Assembly (NCBI GenBank): GCA_049694275.1
Contig: JBAVQS010000088.1
Span: forward strand, 1 to 54,500
Source: JBAVQS01 sp049694275
GTDB lineage: Bacteria > Chloroflexota > Anaerolineae > UBA4142 > SHND01
DNA: 54,500 nucleotides
Reading direction: 5' to 3'
Position numbers and translations under genes: made by a program. The notes beneath the pieces were generated by a model. The model worked only from the letters and a program-made list of their open reading frames with translations. It was not told the origin of the DNA and made no database searches. Numbering within the stretch: the first letter of the stretch is position 1; each line of letters opens with the position of its first letter. Below are positions 1-8,552 of this stretch, piece by piece.

Positions 1-301
1 GATACCAGGTGATAATGTCCCAGGTGATCGCGCCGAGCAGCCCGGCCAGAATCACAAAATTATCGACCCTGTGGATGTCGATCAACCCGCTGCCGATGGT
101 TTTGGCAATGGCGGTGCCGCCGATAAAAGCGGCGACAAAATTGAAAAAGGCCGCCCACGCGACGCCCTGTAACGGCGTGAGGACGCGCGTCGAGACGACG
201 GTCGCAATCGAGTTGGCCGCGTCGTGAAACCCGTTCGCAAAATCAAACGCCAGCGCGATGCCGACGAGCGCGATGACGGAGAGCAGGGTGAGGTCAGGCA
301 T
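1..301 (-). CDS. pit: Inorganic phosphate transporter, Pit family (3' end outside window)
   Basis: Only the first 100 codons are present; the gene runs off the left edge. The ATG overlaps the end of the upstream DUF47 gene by 8 bases, which fixes the start and implies translational coupling. The N-terminus is hydrophobic and contains ALAFDFANGFHDAANSIAT, the signature loop of PiT/PHO4 permeases, which import phosphate with a proton, sodium or metal ion across the cytoplasmic membrane. A second stretch (VLTPLQGVAWAAFFNF) also fits the family. A DUF47 gene directly before pit is a common bacterial arrangement. The family call is strong; ion coupling cannot be told. Confidence 0.93.
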   Translation of the reverse strand, partial: MPDLTLLSVIALVGIALAFDFANGFHDAANSIATVVSTRVLTPLQGVAWAAFFNFVAAFIGGTAIAKTIGSGLIDIHRVDNFVILAGLLGAITWDIITWY

Positions 302-923
302 TGGCGATCGTCACCCCCTCCAGCACATCGGCCGCATCTTCGATGCGATCGGTCGTCGCTTCCAGGTATTCATAAATCTCTTTCCAGCGGATCAGGTCAA
401 AGATTTCTTCGCGATGCGCGACCAGTTCGTTGAGCGCATCGTAGAGCACGCGATCGCCGTTATTCTCCAGCGTGTTCATCTCGACGATATGCGCGTGAAG
501 GCGATTGAAATCCTGCTTGTTCCGCAGGCAGACGACCGCTTCGTTCAGTTCCTGCGCGCCGCTCATAATAATCTTTGCAAATTTTCGGGCCGGCTCTTTG
601 ATCTCCCGGACATCGTATATGAGCAAGCGCCGCGCCGTATCCTCGATGGAATCGATGGCATCGTCGATGGACTTGATCAAGTCCTGGATATCGGTGCTGT
701 CAATGGGTGTGATGAGCGTGCGCGGGAGAAGGTGCATCACCTCGTGCACGATGAAATCGCCGTTATGCTCGATCTCGATGATGCGGTCGACCTTGCGCTC
801 GATATCCTCGTAATTTTCCAGCAGGTCCAAAAGTGCGCGCGCCCCTTCAAGCAGATTGGCGGTCGCCTTTTCGAACCAGTCGTAAAAACGCACCTCAGTC
901 GGTAGAAAATTGAATTGGGGCAT
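294..923 (-). CDS. DUF47 / PhoU-like phosphate transport regulator
   Basis: A 209-residue, nearly all-helical acidic protein of the usual length for the DUF47 (TIGR00153) family, which is PhoU-like and thought to modulate Pit transporters. The N-terminal FYDWFEKATANLLEGARAL and the DIERKVDRIIEIEHNGD segment are typical. It is the first gene of a two-gene operon with the Pit permease, overlapping it by 8 bases (the ATG sits inside the codons for the last residues). It probably acts in the cytoplasm on the transporter; direct metal or phosphate sensing is not shown by the sequence. Confidence 0.9.
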   Translation of the reverse strand: MPQFNFLPTEVRFYDWFEKATANLLEGARALLDLLENYEDIERKVDRIIEIEHNGDFIVHEVMHLLPRTLITPIDSTDIQDLIKSIDDAIDSIEDTARRLLIYDVREIKEPARKFAKIIMSGAQELNEAVVCLRNKQDFNRLHAHIVEMNTLENNGDRVLYDALNELVAHREEIFDLIRWKEIYEYLEATTDRIEDAADVLEGVTIANA

Positions 924-951
924 CCGAGTTACCTCTTTGGCGTATAAAATG

Positions 952-988
952 GCAAGCCCGTTTTCTCATGGGAAACGGGCTTGCTTTT
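952..988 (-). terminator. Hairpin terminator after the S9 peptidase
   Basis: A 14-base perfect stem (gcaagcccgttttc / gaaaacgggcttgc, allowing a short loop) lies 8 bases past the S9 peptidase stop codon and before the DUF47 gene. Read on the minus strand it is followed by CATTTTATA, a modest T tract; on the plus strand four T follow. It most likely ends the peptidase transcript. Confidence 0.7.
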
Positions 989-995
989 CGGGCCA

Positions 996-2891
996 TCAGG
1001 GCCGAAGGTATTGCCTGAAAAAGTCGACGATCTCGTTATAGCACCGCACCTTGTTTGGGAGTTTGATCACGTCGTGTCCCTCATTCTCAAAGACGAGGAG
1101 GTCCATCTGCTTACCCTGCGCCCGCAAATGCTCGACCAGATCGCGCGACTCGGCCTCGACGACTCGCGGGTCATTGTGGCCCTGGATGACCAGCATCGGG
1201 CAGGTCAGTTGGTGCAGGTAGGTGCTCGGCGAGCGCTCGATCAGGAAATCCTTGTCCTTGTCCGGATGCCCGACCGCCATATAGAAATAGGTTTGCCAGG
1301 TGTCGGGCAGCCGCTGGATAAAGGTGATCAGGTTGTAGGGGCCGAACATATCCACCGCCGCTTTCCACAACTCGGGATGGCGACCGGCCAGGGTGAGCGT
1401 CATATAGCCGCCATAAGAACGCCCCATGACACCGGCGCGGTCCATATCCAGGCGCGGGTCCTGGCGCAAATGATCGAACGCCGCCACCTGATCCAGGCGG
1501 TCCTGCCCGCCCCAGTCGTGATCTACGCGCCGCATGTATTTGAGGCCATAGCCGCTGCTGCCGCGCACATTTGGCACAAACACAGCAAAGCCGTTGAGCG
1601 TCAAGAACTGGATGAGGGGCATCGAGAACCAGGCGAAATTGGGCCGCTCCTGGCCTTGCGGGCCGCCGTGGATATAAAAGACGACCGGGCGCTTGCCCTC
1701 ATAACCCAGTTCCGGAGAGGGGAGATAGAGCCGGGCCGAGACGCGCAACCCATCATGACTGGTAAATGAAGCGTCTTGCCCCGGCGAGAGCAGGCGCTGC
1801 GGGATGCCCAGCACGCGCTCGCGGGTGACCTGGGTGAGCGCGTCCCCCTCGCGCGTGTAAAGCTGCGTGGGCGAGGTCGCGCTGGAAAAAGACAGCGCAT
1901 AGCGGCCGGTCGTCTGGTCGTACGCAATCGACTGCAGGTCGCCGCCGTCCAGAGGGGAATGGCCGGCCAGCGTTCGCTCGATATTGAACTGCATGGCGTC
2001 CCGGTCAAAGGTTCCTTCATACAACCAGGAAACGCCGTCGCTGTTGTATTCGATCAGCGACCGGTTGCCGGTGAGGTGATGGGTGCTGAGCTCGCCCACT
2101 CCTTGATGCTGTGCGCCGGCAATCCGGACCTCACGCAGGTCTCCGGGGTTGTCCAGCGGGATATAGGCGAGGCCGTATGTATCGCTAAAGAGGGCCGTGA
2201 CACAGACGATGCCCCGGTTATCCTCGGTGATATAGGACTCGCCAAACGCGGTGAAGGGGACTTCCTGGCCTTCCCGGCGTTCTTCGATTGGTGTGCCATA
2301 AACCAGCCGGCGCCCGGGCACGCCTTTTTCCCACAGATACATTACCGTGTCCCCTGCCAGATACCCGTCGCCCAGCACCAGCCGGGTCCAATCGGCGTTA
2401 TGGCCGAGGCACCAGTTTCCATAGATGCTCGTTCCCACATCGGTCAACTCGCGCTTGTCCAGATCGACCAGGTAGGTCTCGTTCACCGGGCTGTTGCGCG
2501 TATCCACCTGGAACACGGCCAGGTTTTTCTCAGGGTCAGCCTGAGAGCACCGGACCTGCTGCCCCTGGAAGCGGTTGCCAAAGATTGGCTCCGGGAGGCC
2601 GCCGTCGATGGGAATGAACATCGGATTATAATTTTCGTCGCCGTTGTTGTCGATCAGGACCATGATTTTGCCGAGATGCGGATAGACGACGAACAAATAG
2701 CCCTCGATCAAGCTGGGGTTCTGCAAAGCAATATTCTGGGGGAGCAACGGTTCGGGCACGCTGCCGTTCCGGTCCATCGCATAGAGCGAGAGGCGTCCCG
2801 CGAGGTCGCTGACGAAATAGAGTCGATCGCCGGCGAGCTGCGGGCTGACAAAAAGACGCGCGGAGAGCAGGGATTCAATTTTGAAATTCAT
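996..2891 (-). CDS. S9 family prolyl oligopeptidase-like serine peptidase
   Basis: The 631-residue product has the S9 layout: an N-terminal beta-propeller (about residues 1-365) and a C-terminal alpha/beta-hydrolase domain. The catalytic triad is visible: Ser492 in GRSYGGY, Asp574 in QGHNDPRV and His606 in NEGHD. The oxyanion-hole region reads YIHGGP. Such enzymes cut short peptides or release acyl-amino acids. No signal peptide is seen, so it is probably cytoplasmic. I chose the ATG at 2891 because AAGGA sits 8 bases before it; a GTG 18 bases upstream is possible. It is transcribed alone from a promoter at 2928-2956 and closed by the hairpin at 952-988. Confidence 0.9.
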   Translation of the reverse strand: MNFKIESLLSARLFVSPQLAGDRLYFVSDLAGRLSLYAMDRNGSVPEPLLPQNIALQNPSLIEGYLFVVYPHLGKIMVLIDNNGDENYNPMFIPIDGGLPEPIFGNRFQGQQVRCSQADPEKNLAVFQVDTRNSPVNETYLVDLDKRELTDVGTSIYGNWCLGHNADWTRLVLGDGYLAGDTVMYLWEKGVPGRRLVYGTPIEERREGQEVPFTAFGESYITEDNRGIVCVTALFSDTYGLAYIPLDNPGDLREVRIAGAQHQGVGELSTHHLTGNRSLIEYNSDGVSWLYEGTFDRDAMQFNIERTLAGHSPLDGGDLQSIAYDQTTGRYALSFSSATSPTQLYTREGDALTQVTRERVLGIPQRLLSPGQDASFTSHDGLRVSARLYLPSPELGYEGKRPVVFYIHGGPQGQERPNFAWFSMPLIQFLTLNGFAVFVPNVRGSSGYGLKYMRRVDHDWGGQDRLDQVAAFDHLRQDPRLDMDRAGVMGRSYGGYMTLTLAGRHPELWKAAVDMFGPYNLITFIQRLPDTWQTYFYMAVGHPDKDKDFLIERSPSTYLHQLTCPMLVIQGHNDPRVVEAESRDLVEHLRAQGKQMDLLVFENEGHDVIKLPNKVRCYNEIVDFFRQYLRP

Positions 2892-2902
2892 ACGAGTCAT
2901 CC

Positions 2903-2932
2903 TTGACACGGGATTCGATTTGCGCGTATATT
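2903..2932 (+). promoter_or_regulatory. Possible promoter toward the acyltransferase gene
   Basis: TTGACA (2903-2908), an 18-base spacer, and TATATT (2927-2932) face the acyltransferase gene, with a leader of about 165 bases. The -10 box overlaps the -10 box of the opposite promoter almost exactly, so the two could compete for polymerase. Confidence 0.45.
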
Positions 2933-2956
2933 AAACGCGACACGATTTTGCGTCAA
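2928..2956 (-). promoter_or_regulatory. Sigma-70-type promoter of the S9 peptidase
   Basis: Read on the minus strand: TTGACG (2951-2956), a 17-base spacer, and TAATAT (2928-2933). Transcription would start near 2921, giving a 30-base leader to the chosen ATG at 2891. Confidence 0.65.
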
Positions 2957-3104
2957 GCGCACGACGATGGCTCGTAACAGAGCCACGGCAAGCGGTGTTG
3001 TATCATCGGCGTCCAATCGCCGCGCGAACAGGACCATTTTGAAACCGAAAGCGCACGCAATTTTGTCCGCGCCCGCGTAGAATCGGTTTGTTGCAAGGGA
3101 TGAG

Positions 3105-5288
3105 ATGTCACGGCGGCCCGCACAGACAGATAAACGGGAGTTGAAGCAAGCCAAGGCGCGATTGGGCTATTTGCCTGGTCTCGATGGGCTTCGCGCGCTT
3201 GCCGTCCTCGCCGTCCTCCTCTATCACGCCGACCTGCACTGGTTCCAGGGCGGATTCCTCGGCGTTGAAATCTTTTTTGTCATCAGCGGTTACCTGATTA
3301 CCTCCCTGCTCCTCACCGAATGGCAGGAGCGGGGACGGATCGACCTCAAAGCGTTCTGGTTGAGGCGCGCGCGCCGCCTGTTGCCTGCCCTCTTTCTACT
3401 CCTGGCCGCGGTCCTGACGCTGGCCGTTCTCTTTTTGCCCGGCGAAGTGGCGGGGCTGCGCGGCGACGCGGCGGCGGCGCTGGGGTATGTCACCAATTGG
3501 TATCTCATCCTCTCCAACAAATCCTACTTTGAAGCGGTCGGGCGCCCCTCCCTGCTGCAGCACCTCTGGTCGCTGGCGGTCGAGGAGCAATTTTATCTCC
3601 TCTGGCCGCTCATCCTCACGCTGCTCCTGAAACGGTTCGCCGTTCGTGGCAATAGACCGGTGGCAGCCAGGCAGGGAGCTGTTTCACCAAAACGGGGAGA
3701 CGTTGCAACCAGGCCAGGAGACGTTTCACCGAAACGGCTCTACCAGGTCTTGTATATTGTACTGGCGGGTGCAATCGCGTCCACGGTCCTGATGGCAGTC
3801 CTCTATTCGCCCGATGTGGACCCATCCCGGGTCTATTATGGCACGGACACCCGCGCGGCGGGCCTGCTCACCGGCGCGGCGCTGGCGTTCGTCTGGCGGC
3901 CCCGGCAGATTAAAAAACAGGCCCGGCGGTTCAATGCGGGCAGGCTGGATTGGCTGGGCGTGGCGGGACTGGTGACTCTCTTGTGGGCTTGCCTGGGGAT
4001 CAATGAATATGCGCCGTTCCTCTACCGGGGCGGTTTTGCAGTCGTCTCCCTCGCAACGGCGCTGGTCATTGCCGTCGCGGTCCATCCGCGCGCCCGCCTC
4101 GGCAAACGGTTTCTCGCCTGGCGTCCGCTGGTCTGGGTCGGCGTGCGCTCGTACGGCATCTATTTGTGGCACTGGCCCGTATTCATGCTGACCCGGCCGC
4201 AACTCGACGTGGCGTTGGACGGACTCCCCCTGCTCGCCCTGCGGTTCGGGCTCACGCTTCTGGCGGCCGAGCTCTCATACCGGTTCGTCGAAACCCCGAT
4301 TCGCACTGGCGGCCTGGAACGGGCATGGAAAGCCTGGCGCGAGGCGCAGGGGACGCAGCGGCAGCAGTGGGGACTGCGCTGGGCCGGCGCGGCCGGGGCG
4401 ATTGCTCTGTTTATCGTCCTGCTCGGCAATTCGGTGGTCACCGCACAACCGCCCGCGCCTCCGGCATATCTTGCAGAGCTGGTGAGCACGCCGACGCCGG
4501 CCGAAATGCCGGTCGTGGGAGAGACCCCGCGCCCCATCGCGATGGCAACGGTCGAGAGTGCGAGCGTGAGCTCCTCCTCCGTCTCCTCTTCCGATATCGC
4601 CTCCGCCATGGCGTCGATGCCCACCGAGGCGTTGGCCGTCTCGCTCCCCATCACTTCGGCCCAGGAGCGCGCGACACCGGCGGATGACGGTCCCGATGTG
4701 CTCCGGCCGAGGCGGGTAGCGCCGGCCGCCGCCCCGGCAACGGCCGCGCCCCCGGCGGCGCCGACCGCCACTCTCAAGCCGCCGCTCGTAACCGGCATCT
4801 CTGTCACCGCCGTCGGCGACTCGGTGATGCTGGGCGCCGCGCCCGCGCTCCGGCAGGCGATTCAGGGAGTGGATGTCGACGCCCAGATCAGCCGCCAGGT
4901 CTCGACCGCCGTGGACATTTTACAGGCCAAACACGCGGCGGGACAATTGGGTGCGGTCGTGATCGTGCACATGGGAACGAACGGCGGGTTCAGCGCGCAC
5001 CAGTTCGATCAGATGATGCAAGCGACAGTAGATGCGCGGCGGGTGATCTTTGTCAACGACAAAGTGCCGCGGCCCTGGGAAGACGCCAACAACTCGGTAA
5101 TTGCCGAGGGGGTCCAGCGCTATCCGAAAGCGATGCTGCTGGACTGGCAAACCGCGAGCACGCCGCACCCCGAATTCTTTTGGGACGATGGGATTCACCT
5201 GCGTCCCGACGGGGCCCGGTTCTATGCCGAGCTCATTGCCCAATATATCCTGGCGCCCGGCGGCGCCGGAGCGGTATCCGGCCAATAG
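3105..5288 (+). CDS. Acyltransferase-3 (OafA/YrhL-like) membrane O-acyltransferase with C-terminal SGNH domain
   Basis: The 727-residue protein starts with the acyltransferase-3 signature LPGLDGLRALAVLAVLLYHA, including the catalytic His, and carries about ten membrane segments (residues about 20-400). A Ser/Thr/Ala/Pro-rich linker (about 450-560) leads to a SGNH-hydrolase domain with the GDS block (AVGDSVMLG) and a C-terminal DGIHL Asp/His block. OafA-type proteins move acyl groups, usually acetyl, onto extracellular sugars or peptidoglycan; the SGNH domain would finish the transfer outside the membrane. Start: AAGGGATGAG directly precedes the ATG. Odd: residues 191-211 are a three-fold 7-residue repeat in a loop between membrane segments. 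Substrate unknown. Confidence 0.9.
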   Translation: MSRRPAQTDKRELKQAKARLGYLPGLDGLRALAVLAVLLYHADLHWFQGGFLGVEIFFVISGYLITSLLLTEWQERGRIDLKAFWLRRARRLLPALFLLLAAVLTLAVLFLPGEVAGLRGDAAAALGYVTNWYLILSNKSYFEAVGRPSLLQHLWSLAVEEQFYLLWPLILTLLLKRFAVRGNRPVAARQGAVSPKRGDVATRPGDVSPKRLYQVLYIVLAGAIASTVLMAVLYSPDVDPSRVYYGTDTRAAGLLTGAALAFVWRPRQIKKQARRFNAGRLDWLGVAGLVTLLWACLGINEYAPFLYRGGFAVVSLATALVIAVAVHPRARLGKRFLAWRPLVWVGVRSYGIYLWHWPVFMLTRPQLDVALDGLPLLALRFGLTLLAAELSYRFVETPIRTGGLERAWKAWREAQGTQRQQWGLRWAGAAGAIALFIVLLGNSVVTAQPPAPPAYLAELVSTPTPAEMPVVGETPRPIAMATVESASVSSSSVSSSDIASAMASMPTEALAVSLPITSAQERATPADDGPDVLRPRRVAPAAAPATAAPPAAPTATLKPPLVTGISVTAVGDSVMLGAAPALRQAIQGVDVDAQISRQVSTAVDILQAKHAAGQLGAVVIVHMGTNGGFSAHQFDQMMQATVDARRVIFVNDKVPRPWEDANNSVIAEGVQRYPKAMLLDWQTASTPHPEFFWDDGIHLRPDGARFYAELIAQYILAPGGAGAVSGQ
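3675..3737 (+). repeat. Three in-frame 21-bp repeats inside the acyltransferase gene
   Basis: Units start at 3675, 3696 and 3717, each opening GGAG, and encode GAVSPKR, GDVATRP and GDVSPKR. Each unit contains a small palindrome (for example GTTTCACCGAAAC or GTTGCAAC). The insert lies in a predicted non-membrane loop. Confidence 0.85.
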
Positions 5289-5292
5289 ATGA

Positions 5293-5323
5293 ATCGGGCG
5301 GCAGTGTTGAACTGCCGCCCGAT
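5293..5323. terminator. Bidirectional hairpin terminator between converging genes
   Basis: A perfect 13-base stem (atcgggcggcagt / actgccgcccgat) with a 5-base loop lies between the stop of the plus-strand acyltransferase (5288) and the stop of the minus-strand SGNH hydrolase (5334). Neither side has a strong T tract, but the placement is that of a shared terminator. Confidence 0.7.
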
Positions 5324-5333
5324 GCGTTTCCGA

Positions 5334-6413
5334 TTACGGTTGCGTGGAACCGGCGACCATCTCGCGCCGGACGGCTTCGAGCATCATGAGCGCGGTGAGG
5401 TCCTCCACGGAATCGCCGCCGGAGAGGGTGGAGGGAGCAGTATAGTCGTGCGAGCCGCCGCCGCGCATGTGTACGTGGTCTGCTTCCAATCCGCGTCCCG
5501 GTATCGTTCCGACCACCGCATCATAGTCCCAGAGCGGAATGCGATACGTGACCGCAGTCTGGCGAACGATGTTATTGATGCTGTTGTCCGCGTCCTGGCG
5601 GTCGGGCTTGGTGCCGACGATGGGAATAACTCCCTTACCGATCCAGAAATCCAGTATCTTTTCCAGCTCGACCTTGAAACTCGCCGGCTCGGGGACATCG
5701 TTTGCGCCCAGGCGGATAATGACGACGCTCGGATTGGTCAGCCGGAACTCGCAGGCGAGCGGGGTCTCGCCGGGTTGACACAGGTCCGGGTTGTTCCAGG
5801 TGGGATCGAATTCGGTCCAGGTGTGCATCCCCTTTTTGACGGCGGGGCTGTTGTGGCCGAACGAGCCGGCAAAGTAGGCAATCGCCGGCTGGAGATAGTC
5901 GTACGGGCCGAGCTTGTATCCGCCCGGGTCCTCGAATGCTGCGAGGAATGGGGGATAGACCATCGTGCTATCGCCCACCCTGGCAAAAGCACGCGAGTTG
6001 CGGCCGGCGGCTTGCCCCTGCGCATAGATTTGCCGGATTCGCTGTCGCGCCGGGTCGGACACGACGATGATCTGGTTGAAGGGAATGCCGTTGAGATCGG
6101 CGGGCGGTTTGCCTGCGGGGCGTGGGGTGAGCGTCGGGGCTGCGCGCGTCGGTGCGGTGGCCGGGACAGCGCGTGTCGGCGCCGCGCCGGGAACGACAAG
6201 GTAGATGACCTGGCTCTCAGCCGTCGGCAGCGCATTCGGGTTGACGGTCGCGCCGGCGCTCAAAAAGAGAAACAATCCGACGAGAGCCACTGCGAGGATA
6301 CCCAGAATAGCGAGAAAGAAGCAGCCTTCCGTCGACAAGCCGGGGGGTGAATGCTTGCCCGCGTACAGCCCATCGCGCCATGCTCCCGTGATTTGAATCC
6401 GACGATTACTCAT
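5334..6413 (-). CDS. Membrane-anchored SGNH/GDSL hydrolase
   Basis: The 359-residue protein has one N-terminal membrane segment (about residues 30-55), a Thr/Pro/Ala-rich linker, and then a SGNH-like domain: VGDSTM supplies the nucleophile Ser, VIIRLGANDV the conserved Gly/Asn block, and DHVHM the C-terminal Asp/His pair. It would sit outside the membrane as a single-pass esterase or lipase-like enzyme. It converges on the acyltransferase, whose SGNH domain is only distantly alike, so both may act on envelope polymers; this is inference. A -10/-35 pair at 6425-6453 places the transcript start only a few bases before the ATG, so the mRNA may be nearly leaderless; no clear ribosome-binding site is seen. 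Confidence 0.8.
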   Translation of the reverse strand: MSNRRIQITGAWRDGLYAGKHSPPGLSTEGCFFLAILGILAVALVGLFLFLSAGATVNPNALPTAESQVIYLVVPGAAPTRAVPATAPTRAAPTLTPRPAGKPPADLNGIPFNQIIVVSDPARQRIRQIYAQGQAAGRNSRAFARVGDSTMVYPPFLAAFEDPGGYKLGPYDYLQPAIAYFAGSFGHNSPAVKKGMHTWTEFDPTWNNPDLCQPGETPLACEFRLTNPSVVIIRLGANDVPEPASFKVELEKILDFWIGKGVIPIVGTKPDRQDADNSINNIVRQTAVTYRIPLWDYDAVVGTIPGRGLEADHVHMRGGGSHDYTAPSTLSGGDSVEDLTALMMLEAVRREMVAGSTQP

Positions 6414-6424
6414 CTGTGCGCGTC

Positions 6425-6453
6425 ATCATACATTTGCTTTTATGCTTTTGCAA
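6425..6453 (-). promoter_or_regulatory. Promoter of the SGNH hydrolase
   Basis: On the minus strand TTGCAA (6448-6453), a 17-base spacer and TATGAT (6425-6430) lie just before the ATG at 6413, implying a very short or absent leader. Confidence 0.5.
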
Positions 6454-6504
6454 GTCCCAAGCACAGGATCAATATATTGCGCCTCCTCCAAAAGAAAAGG
6501 GCGG

Positions 6505-6532
6505 TTGACTATTCAATCCGGATTGCTATAAT
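6505..6532 (+). promoter_or_regulatory. Sigma-70 promoter of the NmrA-like gene
   Basis: TTGACT (6505-6510), a 16-base spacer and a perfect TATAAT (6527-6532). The expected start near 6539 gives a leader of about 50 bases that contains an AGGAGAGG ribosome-binding site before the ATG at 6591. Confidence 0.7.
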
Positions 6533-6590
6533 CCGACATGCAGTTGAATCGGCAGGTGTATTCTGAATTCATCAGGCAGAGGAGAGGAAC

Positions 6591-7457
6591 ATGATTCTTG
6601 TCGTCGGAGCCAGTGGAAAGCTGGGTGGCAGCATCGCCGCCCGCCTGTTGAAAGCGGGCAAAGCGGTGCGCATCCTCACGCGTGAAAACCCCGATTATCG
6701 GACCCATGTCGCGGCGGGCGCCGAGGAGGTGGCCGGGGATTTAAAAGACCGGGCCTCACTGGACGCAGTATGCCGGGGCGTCGATACGGTGATTACGACC
6801 GCCACCGCCGCACAGCGGGGCGGGCCGGACACGCTCGAAAGCGTAGACCTGAATGGCGTCGGAAATCTGATCGATGCCGCGCAAGCGGCCGGAGTCAAGC
6901 ACTTTATCTATATCTCGTCGACCGGCGCCGACCCGGACAGTCCCAATCCCTATTTCATGGCCAAGGGGCAGAACGAAAAGCGCCTGCGCGAAAGCGGCAT
7001 GAGCTATACCATCCTGACGCCGCACGTTTATCTGGATATCTGGCTCGGCCTGGCCTTCGGGATGCCCTTGCAGGCCGGCCAGCCGATTACCCTGGTGGGC
7101 AAAGGAGATCACAAGCACTCCTTCATCGCCGTGGAGGATGTCGCCTCCTTTGCCATTGCCGCCGTCGATCACCCGGCCGCGCAGAACCAACAATTGCTGC
7201 TGGGCGGTCCCGCGCCGGTCTCCTTTTGTGACATCGCCGCCCAGGTTGGCAATGTAATGGGAAAGGAATTGCCGGTCAACTTTGTTCCGATGGGCGCGCC
7301 GATTCCCCTGATCCCGGAATCGCTCTGGGGTTTTCTCTATTTTCTGGAAAGCTACGAGTTCAATATCGACATGAGTGAACTACCCGGGACCTATGGCGTG
7401 GCCATGACCTCCGTGCAGGACCTCGCGCGCCAGATGTTCCTATCCCGTGCACAGTAA
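6591..7457 (+). CDS. NmrA-like NAD(P)-binding protein of the atypical SDR group
   Basis: The 288-residue protein begins with a Rossmann-fold GASGKLGG nucleotide-binding loop (residues 6-13), with RILTR placed after beta-2 as in NADP-preferring members. The HFIYISSTGAD segment holds the beta-5 region of NmrA/SDR proteins but lacks the classical YxxxK catalytic pair, which is typical of the atypical group. Members act as quinone or small-molecule reductases or as redox-sensing regulators; the substrate cannot be predicted. A clear promoter (6505-6532) and AGGAGAGG ribosome-binding site precede it and a hairpin at 7517-7554 follows, so it looks monocistronic. Confidence 0.85.
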   Translation: MILVVGASGKLGGSIAARLLKAGKAVRILTRENPDYRTHVAAGAEEVAGDLKDRASLDAVCRGVDTVITTATAAQRGGPDTLESVDLNGVGNLIDAAQAAGVKHFIYISSTGADPDSPNPYFMAKGQNEKRLRESGMSYTILTPHVYLDIWLGLAFGMPLQAGQPITLVGKGDHKHSFIAVEDVASFAIAAVDHPAAQNQQLLLGGPAPVSFCDIAAQVGNVMGKELPVNFVPMGAPIPLIPESLWGFLYFLESYEFNIDMSELPGTYGVAMTSVQDLARQMFLSRAQ

Positions 7458-7516
7458 ACCGCCGCACGGCAAACCCGTGGCGGGTTGGCGCAAGCCCTTG
7501 TCCGGCGAGAAAATGC

Positions 7517-7554
7517 ATTCTGCGCACGTTCCCCATTGAGGGCGTGCGCAGAAT
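7517..7554. terminator. Long-stem hairpin after the NmrA-like gene
   Basis: A perfect 12-base stem (attctgcgcacg / cgtgcgcagaat) with a 14-base loop stands between the NmrA-like gene and the EamA exporter. There is no T tract, so termination is uncertain. It covers a GTG at 7544 that would otherwise serve as a longer start for the exporter, which argues for the ATG at 7571. Confidence 0.5.
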
Positions 7555-7570
7555 TACGAGTGAGCGAAAC

Positions 7571-8533
7571 ATGCAATTGACCCGCGGTTATTCCATCGCC
7601 GTGCTCGCCGCGGCGCTCATCTCGACGACGGCGGTTTTTATTCGCTATCTCACCCAAACCTATCAGATGCCGCCGCTGATCCTTGCCTTTTGGCGCGATC
7701 TGATCGTGGCGCTGACGCTCCTCCCGGTGCTCGCGGTTTTCAGCCGTCCCCTGCTGCGCGCCCCGCGCCGGGACCTGCTCTACCTGGCGCTGTATGGCTT
7801 GATGCTGGCGTGCTTTAATACCCTGTGGACCCTCTCGGTCGCGGTGAACGGCGCAGCCGTCTCGACGGTCCTGGTCTATTGTTCTTCGGCCTTTACCGCG
7901 CTGCTCGGGTGGTGGCTGCTTCGGGAGCGGCTCGCCTGGTACAAGCTGGTCGCTATCGGCCTCTGCCTTGCGGGGTGCGCACTCGTATCCAATGCGCTGG
8001 ACCCGGCCGCGTGGCAGGCCAATCTCATGGGCATCCTCACCGGCATCCTGTCCGGCCTTTGGTATGCGATCTACAGCCTTATGGGCCGTTCGGCCTCGCA
8101 GCGCGGGCTGAACCCATGGACGACGCTGTTCTATACATTCGGTTTTGCTGCGGGCTTTTTATTCCTGGTCAACGTCCTGTCCGGCGGAATTATCCCCGGG
8201 ACCACCCCGCGTCTTGCCGACCTCCTGTGGCTCGGCAACGCGCTGCCCGGTTGGCTCATCCTGTTTGCGCTCGCGGCCGGACCGACGGTGCTTGGTTTTG
8301 GGCTGTACAACGTCAGCCTCACTTATTTACCCTCCAGCGTGGCCAACCTGATTGTCACCCTCGAGCCCGCCTTTACGACCGTCACCGCGTACCTCGTACT
8401 CGGCGAACGGCTCACATGGGTTCAGATCGCCGGCAGCCTGACAATTCTCGCAGGGGTCGTGTTAATTCGCATCTACGAAGGCCGGGCGCACACACCCGAG
8501 TCCGAGATGGAAGTGACCATCGGCGCGGCTTGA
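7571..8533 (+). CDS. EamA/DMT-family transporter
   Basis: A 320-residue membrane protein with ten predicted transmembrane helices arranged as two EamA halves (about residues 8-140 and 155-295). Family landmarks are FWRDLIVALTLLPVL in helix 2 and the second-half motif TLEPAFTTVTAYLVLGERLT. DMT exporters move metabolites such as amino acids, nucleosides or drugs out of the cell; substrate cannot be read from sequence. An upstream in-frame GTG at 7544 lies inside a strong hairpin and would add nine polar residues, so the ATG at 7571 is preferred. It converges on the minus-strand lipoprotein gene with a 19-base gap. Confidence 0.88.
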   Translation: MQLTRGYSIAVLAAALISTTAVFIRYLTQTYQMPPLILAFWRDLIVALTLLPVLAVFSRPLLRAPRRDLLYLALYGLMLACFNTLWTLSVAVNGAAVSTVLVYCSSAFTALLGWWLLRERLAWYKLVAIGLCLAGCALVSNALDPAAWQANLMGILTGILSGLWYAIYSLMGRSASQRGLNPWTTLFYTFGFAAGFLFLVNVLSGGIIPGTTPRLADLLWLGNALPGWLILFALAAGPTVLGFGLYNVSLTYLPSSVANLIVTLEPAFTTVTAYLVLGERLTWVQIAGSLTILAGVVLIRIYEGRAHTPESEMEVTIGAA

Positions 8534-8552
8534 CGGCGCGCCGCGTTACCGG

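Noticed and set aside
258..905. 215-codon plus-strand frame opposite DUF47
   Set aside because: Antisense shadow of the conserved DUF47 gene; no ribosome-binding site and no family-like pattern.
2897..3154. 85-codon minus frame across the divergent promoter region
   Set aside because: It covers the promoter region and the starts of both genes; composition is not protein-like.
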